From contig NZ_CAJZAR010000043.1 of the NCBI RefSeq assembly GCF_914484835.1, positions 62,001-126,000 on the forward strand: DNA of 64,000 nt. Reading direction: 5' to 3'. The notes beneath the pieces are model-generated. The model was not told the DNA's origin and searched no databases. It saw only the letters and a program-made list of their open reading frames with translations. This stretch comes from Paraburkholderia tropica (GTDB lineage: Bacteria > Pseudomonadota > Gammaproteobacteria > Burkholderiales > Burkholderiaceae). Both the position numbers and the translations under genes were made by a program. How positions within the stretch are numbered: position 1 is the first letter of the stretch; each line of letters starts with the position of its first letter. This document shows, piece after piece, positions 8,194 to 17,463 of this stretch.

Positions 8194-8446
8194 GGAGCCA
8201 CGCTCCGATCTGGAACAGAAGATAGACCGGAAAGGCGATGAGTCCACTCATGCCGATCCAGAAGCGAGCAGGGTTACGTGACATCACGACGGCAAGCGCC
8301 CACGCGCGAGCGGCGCGGCCGCGACGGAACTCTGCGGGCGGCGGCGCCTGAAGATCGTCCTGCGCGCGCACGGACGACAGCACGCGCGCCGCGTCCGCCT
8401 CCTCAAGCCCCGACAGCTTCGCGATCAGCGTAGTCGTGAGCGACAT
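8186..8446 (-). CDS. Small membrane protein of the transfer block
   Basis: 86 residues. A soluble helical N-terminus and one C-terminal membrane segment (WIGMSGLIAFPVYLLFQIGAWL). GAGGAC lies at the right distance before ATG 8446. It overlaps the upstream gene by 44 bp in a different frame and the downstream gene by 8 bp, typical of tightly packed transfer operons. No family recognised. Confidence 0.6.
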   Translation of the reverse strand: MSLTTTLIAKLSGLEEADAARVLSSVRAQDDLQAPPPAEFRRGRAARAWALAVVMSRNPARFWIGMSGLIAFPVYLLFQIGAWLHG

Positions 8447-8924
8447 CGTAGTCCTCGAAATAGAGACGGAAGGTTTCGCCGTTAAGCGCGCGTGCGGCCA
8501 GCTGGAAGGCCGCTGTCTTCTGCGTGATCCGCTCCGGACAGGCCTCGTTCACCATCTCGGTGACGCCGCCGGCGAAACGCGCCTCGAATTCCGTCACCGC
8601 TTCGAACATCGGCGACCAGACATGCTCGCGTTCGCCTTCGCGCGCCACGTAGCGACGCGCATACAGCAGATGCGCGCGCTGGAAAAGGCCGTGCATGAAG
8701 GCGACGTGGGGCTCGCCGGTTTTGCGCACGCGCTTGTAGGCGGCCAGACCGTCCTCAAGCATTTCGCGCACGAGCGGCTCACGCTCGCCGATGAACTGGT
8801 CGCCAATGAAATCGGCCAGGCGCGAGCACGCGAGCTCAAGCTCGGGTGCGATCGTGAAAACGGGCACGAGGCGCGAGGACAGGCGGTTCTCGCGGATGAT
8901 TTTCTTGAACACGGTGGAGTTCAT
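8403..8924 (-). CDS. Hypothetical protein downstream of traD
   Basis: 173 residues, mostly helical and soluble, basic N-terminus (FKKIIRENRLSSR). Follows traD by 13 bp. The assigned ATG at 8924 has no clear ribosome binding site, so the start is uncertain. Position suggests a transfer accessory role; I do not recognise the family. Confidence 0.65.
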   Translation of the reverse strand: MNSTVFKKIIRENRLSSRLVPVFTIAPELELACSRLADFIGDQFIGEREPLVREMLEDGLAAYKRVRKTGEPHVAFMHGLFQRAHLLYARRYVAREGEREHVWSPMFEAVTEFEARFAGGVTEMVNEACPERITQKTAAFQLAARALNGETFRLYFEDYDVAHDYADREAVGA

Positions 8925-8937
8925 GCGTTGAATTGTT

Positions 8938-10815
8938 TTAGCCTTGGAGAATTGGAATACGTCCCTGATGCACGGAGCCGCCGGAGATGCGCAAGAAATA
9001 CTGCAGGTTGGGCAACTTCTGGATCAGGACCGTCGGTATGAGCGGGACCTTCTCCAGTTGAAGCGAGCGTGTGACGCCACCATTGAATTCGCCGATGTGG
9101 CCTTCACTGCCACGGCTCGTGGAACCGGAGATCTGCACATTGCGGATCGCGGTCTCCCCGACCTTGTCGGAGAACCATTGGGCCGTGTCGCTGTCTTCCA
9201 ATCTTAGGACTATCTGGTTATTCAAATTGCCCAAAACCTGCAGCATCTTCGCGGCATTCCCGAGTCGTGCCTCCAGGTCCGCGCGCGTCTGGAACGCGAC
9301 AAATGCCTTGAATCCGGCCCCACGCCCCTTGTTGAGAATCTGGATCACCTGCTCGTTGATCGCCTCCGCGATCTCGTCAATGATCAGTACGATCTCCGGG
9401 CGCGTGTCGTAGAAGTTGTAGATCGCACCGCACACGGCCGCCACGTCAGCCAGCGCGAGGGACGCAATGGCCTGCTGGACGATGTTGTTCGACAGCGAAT
9501 CGAGCTCCATGTAGAGCACGGCCTTCTGGCGGATGATCTTGTCGATGTCCCAGATTTCGCGCTCGTCAGAGAAGTCGTCGACCTTCGGCGCCAGCAGCAA
9601 ACCGGTCTCGCCAGTCGCCAGCATCTGCAGGAGCGGCAGCGCAGACGCGATGATCTTCATGTAGTGCTCGCGGTCGTGCGAGTGGGTCGCGATCAGGCCA
9701 TCGACGGCCTCGTGACCCAGATCGTGTTTCCCGTAACGCTCGTTGTAGAGCATCACCATCGCATCGACACGCTGGTTCGGCGCAGCTTTGCCGATCTGCG
9801 TGCGCGTCGTCGCCACCTGCTCTTCCCAGTTATCGAGGTTCGCATCGCGGAAAAACCGCTCCAGCGCGCGTTCGAGCAGGTGGGCCACGCCCGACTGTGC
9901 GTATTTAAGGATGGAGCGCAGGTTGGGCTTGTCGCCCACGTAGAGCTCGCCCTTCACCGAGCGGTCGATGAAGAGAAACGCGAACTGCCGGAACTGCCCT
10001 TCTTCCATCAGCTGCGAAATCCGGCTCGGTATTTCGGACGGCTGCGACCAGCTTTCCAGTGGATTCAGGCGAATGGATTCGGACGGTTTCGCCTGATTGA
10101 AGTAGAGGAATTTGCGTCCGGCGCGCTTGCACTCCGTCTCCACGCGTCGCTTCCAGTCTTCGTCGCGCTTCGGGTTGACGATGATCAGCACGTCGCCGAG
10201 ATGAATCACCTGGGTGGAAATGACCTCGTAAGTACGGGTTTTACCCGCGCCCGTCGTGCCGCCCACGAGCGTGTGACCGCCGAGTGCCTTGTAATGCAGA
10301 GGCACGTAGCCCTTCTTCGGCTCCATGCCGTGGATCCACGACGCGCCCTGCGGCAAGCGATCGCGCACGCTGTCGGCGGGCGCGAAGACCTTCTCGATCG
10401 TCTCCTCGATCTGTCTGCCGGTCTTTGTCTTGCCCAGCCATTTCGGCAGCCCCGGAATGTCCGTCGTGGGCATGCGCAGGATGTCGTGCGCGATCTGGCA
10501 GTGCTTCTGCGTCCACTCGAAGCCCAGGCCCAGGTACATCGAATCGACCTCGCTGCGCATGCGTTTCTGGATGGTCAGCAGGCGTGGCACGTCGAGCGTC
10601 GTCAGCCACTTGGTCGAGATGGCCAGCCGGAAGCGCAGCGCCTTCCAGATCTGGCGGCCGCGCACGAGCACGGCGACCAGCACGAGCAGCTCGAACGCCC
10701 ACCAGTACGGCATGCCTGAGAATGGAAGAACGAAGAGCGCGAGTAGCCAGAAGACCCACGCGCGAAATTCGTAAATCGGACGGAAGTGATTGATATAGCT
10801 CGTCGCGGCGTTCAT
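8938..10815 (-). CDS. traD: Type IV coupling protein TraD (SXT/TOL subfamily)
   Basis: 625 residues. Two N-terminal membrane helices (about 20-55) precede the motor domain. Walker A VGGTTGAGKTRT near residue 187, Walker B IVLIIDEIAEAI near 477, and the C-terminal Q-rich sensor region are visible. Length and sequence style match the TraD/TraG family of SXT, TOL and related elements. It should deliver the relaxase-DNA complex to the type IV secretion channel at the inner membrane. Its start overlaps the end of the TraI_2-type gene by four bases, so coupling protein and relaxase-like protein are co-translated. Confidence 0.93.
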   Translation of the reverse strand: MNAATSYINHFRPIYEFRAWVFWLLALFVLPFSGMPYWWAFELLVLVAVLVRGRQIWKALRFRLAISTKWLTTLDVPRLLTIQKRMRSEVDSMYLGLGFEWTQKHCQIAHDILRMPTTDIPGLPKWLGKTKTGRQIEETIEKVFAPADSVRDRLPQGASWIHGMEPKKGYVPLHYKALGGHTLVGGTTGAGKTRTYEVISTQVIHLGDVLIIVNPKRDEDWKRRVETECKRAGRKFLYFNQAKPSESIRLNPLESWSQPSEIPSRISQLMEEGQFRQFAFLFIDRSVKGELYVGDKPNLRSILKYAQSGVAHLLERALERFFRDANLDNWEEQVATTRTQIGKAAPNQRVDAMVMLYNERYGKHDLGHEAVDGLIATHSHDREHYMKIIASALPLLQMLATGETGLLLAPKVDDFSDEREIWDIDKIIRQKAVLYMELDSLSNNIVQQAIASLALADVAAVCGAIYNFYDTRPEIVLIIDEIAEAINEQVIQILNKGRGAGFKAFVAFQTRADLEARLGNAAKMLQVLGNLNNQIVLRLEDSDTAQWFSDKVGETAIRNVQISGSTSRGSEGHIGEFNGGVTRSLQLEKVPLIPTVLIQKLPNLQYFLRISGGSVHQGRIPILQG

Positions 10816-12257
10816 GCTTCGCGCTCCAGAATAAGTTCGCCGGCGCGCACGGCCAGCACGACCTCGGCCTGCACGTTCGAGACCAGCAGGCCGCGACGTC
10901 GCAGATGTTCAACGAGGGTGTCGCTCGCCACGCCAAAGCTGCCGACAAGACGTTTCGGAATCGAGAGCCCCTTCTCGGTCCACTCGACCTTCGCGCGTCC
11001 GGCCGCCACATCCTCGCGCAAAGCCCTGAAGAAATCCCGAATCATGTTCGGCATTCCCTCGAGCACCTGATCGAACGTCGCCGGCGGCACGGGCGCCTCA
11101 GCACGGGTCGTGGAGACGGGTGCGCGCATTGCCGAAGGATCGACGGCTACCGGCGCGGGCACGTCGCCGGGAAAAGGCAGGCCCATCTGCGGGTCTGGCC
11201 TTGTTGCCCTGGCTGGCGTCGCCGGCGTCGCTGCGGCGGAAGGCGTGGGATGAGTATCCGCCTTGCTCGCGTCGGCCGGCCCAGTTGCGGGAACTGCCGC
11301 AGGCTGGCCGGCCGAAGGCGCTTGCGTGGCGGTATTCGCTTGCATCGGTGCCGCCGGCGTAGCCGATTCGGACCCCGCCAGGGCGCCCGTCGGGGGCGTT
11401 CCAGCGGGTGGCGTGGCTGCGCCGGACACGGCGGCCGACGCAGGTACTGCCGTCGCCGAAGCAGGAGGCGTGGCCGCGGCCATGGGCGGCGACGTCACGA
11501 CCGGCTGCACGGCGGCCGCGACGTGGATCGCGGGCGGCACGGGATACTGGACGGGCTCGTAGATGCCCTGCTGCGCCTTGCGGTCGAAGTCCGCAGCGAC
11601 CGCCACGGCCTGACGCAACACCTTGTGCACCAGCGACTCGTTGGGCTGCGGTCTGTCGACCGGGTTGATCGCCCCGAACAGGTCGGCGAGCACCGATGCC
11701 TCGTATCCCGTCAGCAACGCATGCCCGATCAGGTTCTGAGCAAACAGCGCGGTACGCATACGCTCGACCGGCAGGGGCTGCGCGCGGCGCAGCAGCGAAT
11801 ATGCGCTGCCGGCGAGCCACGGGCCGAGTGCGCCGTGCGCCGCAGGGTTCCATTCGGCTCGATCGCTCGCGCGCGACACCGTGAAGTGACGGTAAGGCTC
11901 GTCCAGCCCCGAGCAGACGCCAGCAAGGAATACGGCGTGGTTGTACTGCGGCTCAATGCGGCGCCGTTGCTCGGACGGCAGGTTGGTGCCGAACTTCTGG
12001 CCGCCGGCCAGACGCATCGCGTAAAACGCCGTTTCCACCGTGCAGCGAAACGCACCGCCAGGCTCGCGGTAAAGCGTCGGCGAATAAGGCATGCTCGAAA
12101 ACCAGTCGGCACAGCGCGTGAGAACGTCCGACCAGCGTGTCCGGTAATCGTCCTCGCGGGCCTCGTTCGCCGCCTGCCGGATCAGCGCCACACGGCGATC
12201 ATGCTGGGCGAGAAGCGCCGAAGCATTCATTGCGACGTGCTGTCCCGCCGCCGTCAC
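10812..12257 (-). CDS. TraI_2 (MobH-like) relaxase-family protein with degenerate motif
   Basis: 481 residues. The N-terminal domain (about 20-200) has the TraI_2 layout: the HH-GG-H region reads PTLYREPGGAFRCTVETAF and the HD region reads HAVFLAGVCSGLDEP. A long Ala/Pro-rich linker (about 250-400) leads to a C-terminal domain (IRDFFRALREDVAAGRAKVEW to GLLV) like TraI_2_C. In active MobH proteins several metal-binding His/Asp occupy positions that are Tyr, Arg, Cys and Ser here, so nicking activity is doubtful. A GTG start is chosen for its GTGA overlap with the VirB6 gene; ATG 12230 is the alternative. Confidence 0.7.
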   Translation of the reverse strand: MTAAGQHVAMNASALLAQHDRRVALIRQAANEAREDDYRTRWSDVLTRCADWFSSMPYSPTLYREPGGAFRCTVETAFYAMRLAGGQKFGTNLPSEQRRRIEPQYNHAVFLAGVCSGLDEPYRHFTVSRASDRAEWNPAAHGALGPWLAGSAYSLLRRAQPLPVERMRTALFAQNLIGHALLTGYEASVLADLFGAINPVDRPQPNESLVHKVLRQAVAVAADFDRKAQQGIYEPVQYPVPPAIHVAAAVQPVVTSPPMAAATPPASATAVPASAAVSGAATPPAGTPPTGALAGSESATPAAPMQANTATQAPSAGQPAAVPATGPADASKADTHPTPSAAATPATPARATRPDPQMGLPFPGDVPAPVAVDPSAMRAPVSTTRAEAPVPPATFDQVLEGMPNMIRDFFRALREDVAAGRAKVEWTEKGLSIPKRLVGSFGVASDTLVEHLRRRGLLVSNVQAEVVLAVRAGELILEREA

Positions 12258-13303
12258 AGGACACCGCCGGTCGCCACGCTCGCAGCCTTCTTGAACAGTG
12301 AACCGGAGGCATTTGCGCCGCCACCGAACATGCCCGCCATCTTCGGAATTTCAAACGAGAGCAGGAAGATGAACAACGAGAGATCCAGCACGTAAGTTGC
12401 GCCCTGTGCGGTCGACAAGCCTTTCGCGGTTGCCGTGGTAATCGCCGTGCTCAACGAGCCGGTAACCAGACGCGAGAGGATCGCGCTAATCACACAGTAC
12501 ATGCCCGCGCTCACCATCCAGTCGAGCCAGGACTTGAAGTAACCGCGCGTGAATGACGAAAATCCGAGCGCTACAGCGATCTGCCCCATCACTATCCCGG
12601 CAGCTGCCTGAATCTGTCCGAGGTTATTCATGAAGGCGAACACGACGCTCGTGATCATGAGGATGATGTAGGCGAATCCGAGCGGCGCGAGCGAGATGGT
12701 GAGTGCAATATATTCGTACCAGGATGTTGCCCCGTATGCCTTCACAATCGCCTCAAACGCCGCGCCACCAGCCGCCCCGATGGACGCGGCAACCCCTTGC
12801 CCCGCACCGTTTTGAATCAGGTTAGCCAGTGTCTGGAACCAGTTATAGAAGCCAGGCGAAAACTTCTGGTAACCGATATAAATGGACGCGAAGATGCCCA
12901 GAGTTGCCAGTTCTTCGAACAGCGTCACCCAAGCGGTGACCGGATCGCGGGTTGCTGCGTACCGGGCGAAAGCGAGGATGAGAGTGATCAGACCAAGCCC
13001 GCCAGCAAACTTGTCAGATTCGCTCTTCAGGCTCTGGCTGGCTTCAACGGCGGCCGGGATCACGGCGTTGAACAACGTCGTGAATTCGGTTGCTGCGGCG
13101 TTCACCCCCTGCGCGACTTCACCGGCTTTAATCGTGGCGCCAACCGTATGGTCACCCTTTGATGGCACGCTGATCGTAGTACCGTTATCAACGGGCACGA
13201 TTTGCTGGCCGCCCGCCTGGGTGTCGTCGGCGCGGGCGCTCACACTGCCCCCCAACATGGCGACCAACGCGAGCATAGCGACGAGATATCCTTTCAGCCG
13301 CAT
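12254..13303 (-). CDS. VirB6/TrbL-type inner-membrane channel protein
   Basis: 349 residues with a signal-like N-terminus (YLVAMLALVAMLGGSVSARA), a soluble periplasmic segment and at least five hydrophobic helices between about 100 and 330. Order after TrbJ and before TraI/TraD, plus the polytopic profile, fits TrbL/VirB6, which forms part of the inner-membrane platform of type IV secretion systems. GAGGAATCC precedes ATG 13303. Confidence 0.8.
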   Translation of the reverse strand: MRLKGYLVAMLALVAMLGGSVSARADDTQAGGQQIVPVDNGTTISVPSKGDHTVGATIKAGEVAQGVNAAATEFTTLFNAVIPAAVEASQSLKSESDKFAGGLGLITLILAFARYAATRDPVTAWVTLFEELATLGIFASIYIGYQKFSPGFYNWFQTLANLIQNGAGQGVAASIGAAGGAAFEAIVKAYGATSWYEYIALTISLAPLGFAYIILMITSVVFAFMNNLGQIQAAAGIVMGQIAVALGFSSFTRGYFKSWLDWMVSAGMYCVISAILSRLVTGSLSTAITTATAKGLSTAQGATYVLDLSLFIFLLSFEIPKMAGMFGGGANASGSLFKKAASVATGGVL

Positions 13304-13311
13304 TGGATTCC

Positions 13312-14058
13312 TCAGTTGGTCGGAAGCGCGTTGAGACGGACACGTTCGGCATCCTGCTGCGTCGTGTAGGCCTCAGCTGCCGAGGCGCGGTCCTTCGCCT
13401 CAGCGTTGTCGATAGCCTGACTCTGGGCTTCGCCCTGCGTCTTCGCCGCGGTCAAGTTGAGCAGGTCGGACATCTGGCTGGACACGATGTCGAGGTAATG
13501 CGTGGTCAATTGGGCTGTCGCTTCCTGGGTCGGACTGAGCGACAGCTGCGACTGGAGTTCGGCGCGCCGCTGCGCGAGCGTCTGCGTGTGCGACGACACG
13601 TCGTTGCCCATCTGGAACAGCTTGGTCGCCGTAGCGTCGCCCTGCTTGTACAGCTCGTTCATGTCCGAAAGCCACTGGGACGGCGACTTGCCCGACGACG
13701 AAATCAGGTTCTGCACGTGCGAGATGTACTGGCTGCCCTGCTGGAGATTGCCGTACAGATCGGTCAGGTTCGTCACGTATTTGTTGATGCTCGTGAGGTC
13801 CCCGGAAATCTGGTCGTACTGCGCCTTCATCGCCGTCGGATTGAGGTTCGTCGCCTGAAGCAGTTGGTTCGCCATCATCTGGTATTGATAGGCGATGTTC
13901 GTGTCCTGGTAGATCTCGCCCTTCACGGCCTTGGCCGCCGTGATGAAGTTCTGCGCAAAATTCGTGGGGTCGAACACGACCCACTGGGCCCGCGCGGCCG
14001 AGGACACGCCAAGAAGCATTGCCGCGGCTACGGCGGCCTGGAAAATGGTCTTTTTCAC
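13312..14058 (-). CDS. trbJ: TrbJ/VirB5-type pilus-tip protein
   Basis: 248 residues, starting with GTG at 14058 behind AAGGGG. Signal peptide MKKTIFQAAVAAAMLLGVSSAARA, then the typical TrbJ opening WVVFDPTNFAQNFITAAK and a long helical domain with repeated Gln-rich coiled segments. VirB5/TrbJ proteins sit in the periplasm and at the conjugative pilus tip. Located between TrbE and TrbL as in IncP-like clusters. Confidence 0.88.
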   Translation of the reverse strand: MKKTIFQAAVAAAMLLGVSSAARAQWVVFDPTNFAQNFITAAKAVKGEIYQDTNIAYQYQMMANQLLQATNLNPTAMKAQYDQISGDLTSINKYVTNLTDLYGNLQQGSQYISHVQNLISSSGKSPSQWLSDMNELYKQGDATATKLFQMGNDVSSHTQTLAQRRAELQSQLSLSPTQEATAQLTTHYLDIVSSQMSDLLNLTAAKTQGEAQSQAIDNAEAKDRASAAEAYTTQQDAERVRLNALPTN

Positions 14059-14068
14059 GGATTCCCCT

Positions 14069-16543
14069 TCATTCGAGAGTGAGCATTTCCTGCATGTAGT
14101 TTTCACGCCAGTGCTCGGCGCCCGACGTGAAATGCTTGTCGAGAATGTTCTGCGCGCGCCCGTCAGCGCGCATTGCGGCGAGCGTCTCCTTGTCGAAGCT
14201 CGTCTGCAGCATGCGCGAGGTGCTGGGCGTGACCCACAGGTAATCGCGGTTGGGCACCGCGTCTGCGATCTGGTCGATCTGCCCGTCCGAGAGCCCAAAA
14301 ATGTCCGAGTACAGCTTCTTGTTGCTGCGCGCGTCCGGGTTGGCCAGATAGACGATGTTCTGCAACTGCTCCTTGAGAATTTCAAAGTTCGGCACCCGCT
14401 CAAGCTGCTTGAGCGACTGCGTCGCAAGGGCGAGCATCGCGTTCAGGCGGCGGATGGTCACCGCCCACAGTTCGAGCCGCGCGTAGAAACGCGGATACAT
14501 AAAGAAGAAGCCGCACTCTTCGACTTCGATCACGGTGAAACGCTTGCCATCGAGCCACTGCGAGATGCGATAGAACGCGTAGTCCATGAACAGGATCGCG
14601 GCCTCGGGATTGTTCTGGAACAGGTCGCCGCATTCGATCGACAGGTTCTCCGAGAGCGAGAAAGCATCGTCCTCGTGGTCGAAGTACTGGCCGTTCTTTT
14701 CGCCCTGGGTCCAGATACGCAGGCGCTCGCGCAGGTCGGCCGACAGCAGCGACGTCAGGTACGAGAGCGTCCAGAATTTCGGTTCGTACCCTTCGCCCAG
14801 TGTCATCACCTTCTCGAATATCTCGCGCTCCTGCTGCGGCGTGCAACGGAACTCTTCGTCCTCGATCGCCATCTGCACCCACGTCGACACGTATTCGTAG
14901 TGCCGGCGGTCGAACAGCAACGAGAGCGGGTTCACGCTCGTGGCCGCCTGATAGCGGCCGGTCACGTCGATGAAGTGGCCACCGGATAGCACGGTAGGTA
15001 TGCGGGTCGAGCGCTCCTTGTCGAAGCGGATGCGGCGCGCGTCGTGCCTCGCCATCTGCGACAGCAGATAGTTCAGGATGATGGTCTTGCCCGCGCCGTT
15101 CGGCCCGACCACCAGCAGGTGCGCGCGGCCGCTCGGATGGTGCAGAACGACGCGCTGAAGCGTGCGGTGCCGTGTCGGCAGCAGCGTAACCGGGCCGGTC
15201 TTGCGGCCGAACTGCTGGGTCAGCCATTCGTTGACTTCGGGACCCTCATGCACACCCCGCAGCGGCGCCACGTCCGACACGGCCGCTGTTTCGACGAACT
15301 GCAACCGCTTTTGCTGGTCCCAGCGGCCAGGCAGTGTCGATGCCCACGCAGCGCCAAGATTGCGCTCCTCAAGCACCACACCAAAGCCGGCGTTGCTGAT
15401 CCGCCCGACCACGTCAGCCGTTGCCTGATCGCATTCGTCGACGGTCGCGCCGTAGACGATGATGGAGATGTTCGCGAAGCCAAACTGCTGGCCATCGGCG
15501 GTGAGCCGGGAGAGTGCATCCTCCGCCTCGGTGGCGAGGGTCTCACGCCCCTTGTCGTTCTTTTCCTGCTCCTTGGTGATGTACTGCTTGATCATCGCCC
15601 ACGGATTGATCGCCGCGACCTTGTAGAACTTGCGCATCGCCTTGATGAACGCCTCGGCGCGGCTCGTGTTCAGAAAGCGGAACATCACGCAGATATCAAG
15701 TTCTGCGTCGACGTCGCCCAGCACGTCAAGCGCCGCTTCCTGAAAGCCGAGCCACTCCTTGACCGCGATGATCTTGGCGAAGCGCTTGCCGTGCGCCGAC
15801 TCGAAGAGCAGGTGTTCAGCACCGTAGGTCACGTGCGATTCGGTGAGATGCGTGTCGAGCATCGTCACCGGATAACGAACGCGCCGCGGCGGCACCGACG
15901 GGTTAGCAGTCTGATGCAGGTACGCGAGCGCATTCTGCAATTCGAGGCGCTTCATCCTGAGCCGCCCCACCCCGCCGCGCCATGCGTCCAGTACGCCCTC
16001 GAACCGCTTGATGTCGGCGGTTAACTGGTCGATGTCGAACGCGAACGCGTTGCGGGTGAGCAACTGGTCCCGGATCGACTCGAAGATCGCCAGCGGGAGC
16101 GACTTGCCGCCGACCTTGAGGTGATAGCCGACCTTCTCGAAGAACTTGTTGATGCCGCTCTCGGGCGTGAAGGCAAGCGACACCGAATGGGTGTTGCGGA
16201 AGTACTGGCCGCTCGTTGCCGCTTTCTGGTTGATCTCGTCGATGCGCGCGTCCATCGGCGACGCAAAACCGCCCTCGATCGTGCTCCTGACACGCCGCTT
16301 CGAGCGTCGCCACCACGCGGTCACCCGGTGGTCGAAGTTCTTGCAGGCGTGGTCGAGATTGTTTCGCGCAGCGGCGATATCGCCCACGTTCGGCGTATCA
16401 GCATCGATACCTTCAAACGTGAACGACGTCAGCAGCGATCCGTCCTTGTCCAGCACAAGGTGAGGTGTCACCATCGTCGCCCACGGCGCGATCTCGTGAA
16501 CTGGGCTGCGCTTGAGCGCCCCGCGTCTGGTGGCTTTCAGCAT
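14069..16543 (-). CDS. trbE: VirB4/TrbE-family type IV secretion ATPase
   Basis: 824 residues. N-terminal domain (1-430) of the CagE/TrbE/VirB family; motor domain with Walker A VVGPNGAGKTIIL near residue 478 and Walker B VIEVEECGFFF near 675. It powers pilus biogenesis and substrate transfer at the inner membrane. AGGAG precedes ATG 16543. Its first about 75 residues are echoed by the short ORF immediately upstream (16537-16749). Confidence 0.93.
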   Translation of the reverse strand: MLKATRRGALKRSPVHEIAPWATMVTPHLVLDKDGSLLTSFTFEGIDADTPNVGDIAAARNNLDHACKNFDHRVTAWWRRSKRRVRSTIEGGFASPMDARIDEINQKAATSGQYFRNTHSVSLAFTPESGINKFFEKVGYHLKVGGKSLPLAIFESIRDQLLTRNAFAFDIDQLTADIKRFEGVLDAWRGGVGRLRMKRLELQNALAYLHQTANPSVPPRRVRYPVTMLDTHLTESHVTYGAEHLLFESAHGKRFAKIIAVKEWLGFQEAALDVLGDVDAELDICVMFRFLNTSRAEAFIKAMRKFYKVAAINPWAMIKQYITKEQEKNDKGRETLATEAEDALSRLTADGQQFGFANISIIVYGATVDECDQATADVVGRISNAGFGVVLEERNLGAAWASTLPGRWDQQKRLQFVETAAVSDVAPLRGVHEGPEVNEWLTQQFGRKTGPVTLLPTRHRTLQRVVLHHPSGRAHLLVVGPNGAGKTIILNYLLSQMARHDARRIRFDKERSTRIPTVLSGGHFIDVTGRYQAATSVNPLSLLFDRRHYEYVSTWVQMAIEDEEFRCTPQQEREIFEKVMTLGEGYEPKFWTLSYLTSLLSADLRERLRIWTQGEKNGQYFDHEDDAFSLSENLSIECGDLFQNNPEAAILFMDYAFYRISQWLDGKRFTVIEVEECGFFFMYPRFYARLELWAVTIRRLNAMLALATQSLKQLERVPNFEILKEQLQNIVYLANPDARSNKKLYSDIFGLSDGQIDQIADAVPNRDYLWVTPSTSRMLQTSFDKETLAAMRADGRAQNILDKHFTSGAEHWRENYMQEMLTLE

Positions 16544-16749
16544 GCGGGCTCCTGCTTCACGAAGGCGGCGCAGAGTCCCTTGCCGATGTCCTCAAGAGCA
16601 CGGATGCAGTGCGGATCGTCTGAGGCACCGTTGAACGTGACCGACGCCAGATACGAACCCTCTTCGATCATCACAAACCCAGGCGCCACCACCGAGGACC
16701 ACGGCACAGCCCCGCGTCCGGGCGCTGTGTTCTTTCCAGATTTCAGCAT
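16537..16749 (-). CDS. 70-residue ORF resembling the N-terminus of the adjacent VirB4
   Basis: The protein begins MLKSGKNTAPGRG and contains PWSSVVAPGFVM, EEGSYLASVTFNG and a short helix. The adjacent VirB4 begins MLKATRRGALKRS and contains PWATMVTPHLVL, KDGSLLTSFTFEG and a similar helix. This looks like an N-terminal duplication or a split VirB4 N-domain kept as a separate protein. It overlaps both neighbours by a few bases, so it is embedded in the operon and likely translated. Confidence 0.65.
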   Translation of the reverse strand: MLKSGKNTAPGRGAVPWSSVVAPGFVMIEEGSYLASVTFNGASDDPHCIRALEDIGKGLCAAFVKQEPAC

Positions 16750-17075
16750 GGGAGATCCTGATCGAATCCGTAGGGACGGCGAAAGCGCGCCGAGGTCTTG
16801 TGCATCGGCGATGCCTCGTGCACGTCCGGGTAGCGGTTGTAGATGATCAGCACGACGCGCCACCATGGATCGCGCGCGCTCATCCAGCGCAGGAAGATGT
16901 GCACGCCAACGCCAAGACCAACGAAGGCCGGGATCATGACGAGGTCGAAGCCGCACGAATAACAGAGCAGCACCGTGATCAGACCGTTGCCGAGCGCGAG
17001 AACGCGATCAGCGCCGCCAATCTGCCGGGGCAACGAGAGGGCGCGGCTGACCTTGATGCGCTTACGTGCAGACAT
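16743..17075 (-). CDS. trbD: VirB3/TrbD-type protein
   Basis: 110 residues. Basic N-terminus (MSARKRIKVSRALSLPRQI), two closely spaced hydrophobic helices (about 25-60) and a C-terminal tail with WWRVVLIIYNRYPDVHEA, all typical of TrbD/VirB3. It lies between the pilin and the VirB4 gene and overlaps both by a few codons. Acts with VirB4 in the inner membrane. Confidence 0.8.
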   Translation of the reverse strand: MSARKRIKVSRALSLPRQIGGADRVLALGNGLITVLLCYSCGFDLVMIPAFVGLGVGVHIFLRWMSARDPWWRVVLIIYNRYPDVHEASPMHKTSARFRRPYGFDQDLPC

Positions 17076-17442
17076 AGCTGATCTTGAAGTGGTTTTTCAG
17101 GATCGGCAGCGCGCAGGCCGCGAGACCGATGCCCAGCACACAGCCCGAGAGGATCTTGGCGATCGTGCCTTCCGAGGACGCGATGGCGATGAAGCCGAAG
17201 ATCAGGAGCACGAGACCAATACCAAAGAGCCACGGGCCGCTGATCCAGCCCGAGATAAGACAGATCACGTCGGTCGCGGACCCCAGATCTGACAGGTCGG
17301 TGGCCGACGCGACGGGCGCAATCGCGCTGAGGGCGGCCGCGATGAGGGTCGTGCGCATTTCGCGCCGGCTGAACAGCCACGTGCCCGCCGCCCGGGCCTG
17401 GCGAGCGGCAAATTTGAGGTGAGACAGCAGTTGCTTCATCAT
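17062..17442 (-). CDS. trbC: TrbC/VirB2-type conjugative pilin
   Basis: 126 residues from ATG 17442, which has AGGAG eleven bases upstream; a GTG at 17454 is too close to that site. A long signal region ends near VASATD, followed by two hydrophobic helices (about 62-110) separated by a short polar loop, the pattern of VirB2/TrbC prepilins. Lies directly after TrbB as in IncP systems. Expected to be processed and assembled into the transfer pilus. Confidence 0.82.
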   Translation of the reverse strand: MMKQLLSHLKFAARQARAAGTWLFSRREMRTTLIAAALSAIAPVASATDLSDLGSATDVICLISGWISGPWLFGIGLVLLIFGFIAIASSEGTIAKILSGCVLGIGLAACALPILKNHFKISYVCT

Positions 17443-17463
17443 GGATTGGTCCACTCCTGTGGG

